NCBI GenBank assembly: GCA_021399405.1
Contig: JAAFKL010000230.1
Location: forward strand, 1-5,342
Direction of reading: 5' to 3'
Length of the DNA: 5,342 bases
Source: Candidatus Heimdallarchaeota archaeon
GTDB lineage: Archaea; Asgardarchaeota; Heimdallarchaeia; Heimdallarchaeales; Kariarchaeaceae
Part shown: in pieces, positions 5,266 through 5,342 of the stretch
Position numbering within the stretch: position 1 is the first letter of the stretch
Layout of the letters: every line of letters begins with the position of its first letter
Translations under genes and position numbers: made by a program
Notes under the pieces: model-generated
Told to the model about the DNA's origin: nothing
What the model saw: only the letters and a program-made list of their open reading frames with translations
The model's database searches: none

Positions 5266-5342
5266 GAAATTCTAGTACATTGTAAATAATGCAAAAATAA
5301 ATAAATATATTAAATATAATACAAATATAATATGCGTAATTA
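5266..5342. other. A+T-rich region after the binding-protein gene
   Basis: Seventy-seven bases, almost all A or T, follow the stop codon. There is no hairpin and no plus-strand T-run that would mark a clear terminator. TATA-like words (AAATATATT, AAATATAATA) could belong to a promoter for a gene beyond the edge, or be simple composition. No gene is visible here. Confidence 0.5.

Noticed and set aside
5266..5342. Transcription terminator after the binding-protein gene
   Set aside because: The plus strand has A-runs but no T-run or hairpin, so no terminator can be supported.
1..5342. CRISPR array, tRNA, rRNA, insertion sequence or other mobile element
   Set aside because: No regular direct repeats, tRNA-like folds, rRNA sequence or transposase similarity were seen; nearly all bases are explained by the transporter genes.
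1..5342. A previously undescribed multi-gene system
   Set aside because: All five genes fall in well-known ABC importer families in a normal order; the novelty is limited to anchoring, substrate and regulation.

Overview
The window is a nearly complete ABC importer locus of the dipeptide/oligopeptide (Dpp/Opp) family. The DNA is A+T-rich and most likely archaeal. Three things point to archaea. The substrate-binding protein has a secretory signal peptide but no lipobox cysteine, and instead ends in a PGF motif, a hydrophobic helix and a basic RKRK tail, which resembles archaeal PGF-CTERM sorting signals. The ribosome-binding sites are of the GGTGA type. A TATA-like box lies upstream of the binding-protein gene at the usual archaeal distance. 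The combination of low G+C, a Thr/Val-rich stalk and a PGFELLAGL-type tail recalls uncultured lineages such as Asgard archaea, but the lineage cannot be fixed from this window alone.

Layout. The minus strand carries four tightly packed genes transcribed from right to left: permease dppB (3115-2027, GTG start), permease dppC (2026-1124), ATPase dppD (1119-154) and the first 50 codons of ATPase dppF (152-1, cut by the window edge). Intergenic gaps are 0, 4 and 1 nt, so this is one operon, probably with translational coupling. A 314-323 nt non-coding region (3116 to 3429/3438) holds the divergent promoters and several short inverted repeats. The plus strand carries one gene, a family-5 extracellular solute-binding protein (3439-5265). 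It is followed by 77 nt of very A+T-rich sequence.

How the parts work together. The binding protein is exported, held at the outer face of the membrane by its C-terminal segment, and delivers a ligand to the DppB-DppC channel. DppD and DppF hydrolyse ATP on the inside to drive uptake. The true substrate (peptide or oligosaccharide) cannot be read from the sequence. The ligand-binding lobe is unusually rich in tryptophan, so a sugar or aromatic ligand should be considered.

I see no RNA gene, CRISPR array, insertion sequence or clearly new system. The main points of interest are the sortase-like anchor, the Trp-rich binding lobe, the Cys4 motif of DppD, and the repeated TTCAA/TTGAA elements in the divergent control region.
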